Below the pieces are notes generated by a model. It was given only the letters and a program-made list of their open reading frames with translations, was not told where the DNA came from and made no database searches. A stretch of 64,000 nucleotides of DNA from Psettodes erumei. Taxonomy: Eukaryota; Chordata; Actinopteri; Pleuronectiformes; Psettodidae. Positions within the stretch are counted from its first letter, which is position 1, and every line of letters starts with the position of its first letter. The position numbers and the translations under genes are program-made. The DNA lies in assembly GCA_016785225.1 (NCBI GenBank), contig JAFBJZ010000851.1:62001-126000 (forward strand), read 5' to 3'. This document shows positions 62,623 to 64,000 of the stretch, piece by piece.

Positions 62623-64000
62623 TTCTTTTGAACAAAATGTTAATAAATGTATTTGTTTTACGTCCAAAAAAGATCATGACTCGTGGGACGCATTTTATAA
62701 ATAATTTCATCCAAGTCTTTTGTAGAAAAAAAGAAAGTAAATTAGCAAACTAAAGCATCTCTAGTATGACAATATGACAACTTTATCATAATTTTTTTCT
62801 CTATATTTGAACCCTTTTCTCAATTCAAGCTTCATTTTTTGTACATTTTTCTTAAGACCTCTTTATCTCATCTTTTTAACATCCAACTTAGTCCTACTCA
62901 TCAACTCACACCACTGCTTTAGACAACAGAAAAGTTGCGGCAGAAATCTCAAAAACAGACAAAAACCAAGGAGGCGAACAGAAAACACTGAGATTCCAAC
63001 AATGGGGAAGTAAGGGAGGTTTGGGAAGTGGAAGGGGCCATTTTGGGAATTTCCCACATCCTCAGGACATATTTACAACAGAAAGGACAAGGGGGGGGTT
63101 GTGGTGGTGGTTTGGGGAAAGCGGGTGGGTTAGTTTGGGGTGGGTTTCATCTGCATAGATCCACAGGACTCAGATCATGAACATCTAGAGGTCGAGGGGA
63201 AGGAGCACAAAGTGTGGGCCTGTTACATCCGCTGCTGTCTCAAAGGGAATGTAGTTTCTTGTCAACACAGTTGTTCAAGGAAAACAAACAAAACAACACA
63301 TCACACGAGAATAACAAGCAAAAAGGGATCAGAGAGTAAACTGGGGGTTAAAGTCTATGAACTGCATCCTAAAAATCCAGAGGCGAGCGTAGACTTGACT
63401 TCCTTGTAACATCCCACTCTGATGCTGCGTGTGTGTGTGAAGAGCAAAGCAACGGTCACTACGTGATGTGCGGAGAGGTAACGTGAAGGGAGGAGGCACT
63501 GATACCACATTTACACAGAACAGTGTGGAGGTGAAGTCAAAATCCAATCTGTCTGAAACTGATCATAAGAGGCAACCGGGATGGAGTACAACAAATAAAC
63601 TCCATCAGTAAGATTCGGTGCCTTGATCATTTGTTGCTCATGGTATCAATATTTTCGTACTGGATAAATCTTTCCAAGCTCTATCTGAAAAGGGTAGTTT
63701 AAACTCTTCCTAATCCCTGTGTCACCTTTCCTCATGTCAATGTGCACTCTTGTAGCAGCAGGCATGCAACAAAATCAAATCAAACAAAAACAGAATAAAA
63801 TCATATGGATCAGCCCTTTAAAACTCCTCACACTCCTCGCATGCTGACACTAACACAGCCCTTTGCTAGTGAAAGATAGCGGTTGATCAGCTTGCCTAAG
63901 GGTGATTTAAGAGTCGACAGATTTGAGTGATTGATTGATCGGGTGGTTGTTGGTCACTTGCACAGCTACGATACATAAAAGTCGAGCCTACAGAGGTGAA
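62623..64000 (-). other. Possible 3' UTR of a minus-strand gene
   Basis: No coding frame with resemblance to a family, yet the base composition differs from the AT-rich desert to the left and includes a G-rich block at 63091. A UTR read from the right edge is a reasonable guess; no stop codon or coding exon is visible to prove it. Confidence 0.3.
63091..63145 (+). other. G-rich block, quadruplex-prone
   Basis: At least five runs of three or more G separated by short T-rich loops within 55 bases. On the presumed minus-strand transcript this would be C-rich, so a quadruplex would form in DNA rather than that RNA. Confidence 0.6.

Noticed and set aside
63140..63409. 89-codon plus-strand frame near the right edge
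   Set aside because: Lies in presumed 3' UTR of the opposite strand and resembles no family.

Overview
This window is vertebrate nuclear DNA, almost certainly from a teleost fish of the percomorph type. The coding regions are split by GT-AG introns and the introns are rich in microsatellites. A fish-style TRIM gene sits beside carboxypeptidase O, NUDT15 and a cholecystokinin receptor gene, and decayed fish LINE, SINE and MITE pieces lie between exons. No bacterial, viral or CRISPR-like structure was seen.

The first 17 kb are gene dense. From the left: the last coding exon of an unidentified Ser/Pro-rich protein (+); a 16-exon TRIM E3 ligase (-); a zinc-finger/DUF4806-type gene (+) head to head with the TRIM gene; nudt15 (+); and cpo (-), tail to tail with nudt15. 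I rebuilt each complete gene exon by exon from splice sites. Every chain keeps frame and ends at a stop: TRIM 805 aa, DUF4806 protein 434 aa, NUDT15 153 aa, CPO 359 aa.

From 17.4 to 22.1 kb the sequence is intergenic. From 22,177 to 42,293 lies a five-exon gastrin/CCK receptor gene (cckbr, 455 aa) with four large introns. They hold a (TG)n tract next to a splice acceptor, a decayed L2/CR1-like reverse transcriptase, and a probable SINE.

From 42.3 to 64 kb I see no recognisable protein gene. Signals there are a perfect TCTCGCGAGA promoter element at 57.3 kb with GC-richer sequence and exon-like fragments on the minus strand, simple repeats, and a likely 3' UTR of a minus-strand gene entering from the right edge.

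The genes do not form one pathway. CPO (intestinal acidic-residue carboxypeptidase) and the CCK/gastrin receptor both belong to digestive biology, but nothing here shows co-regulation. The most unusual structures are a run of eleven small phase-1 exons in the TRIM gene, the DUF4806 gene bracketed by two consensus CTCF sites, a GC-AG intron in cpo, and the orphan promoter at 57.3 kb.
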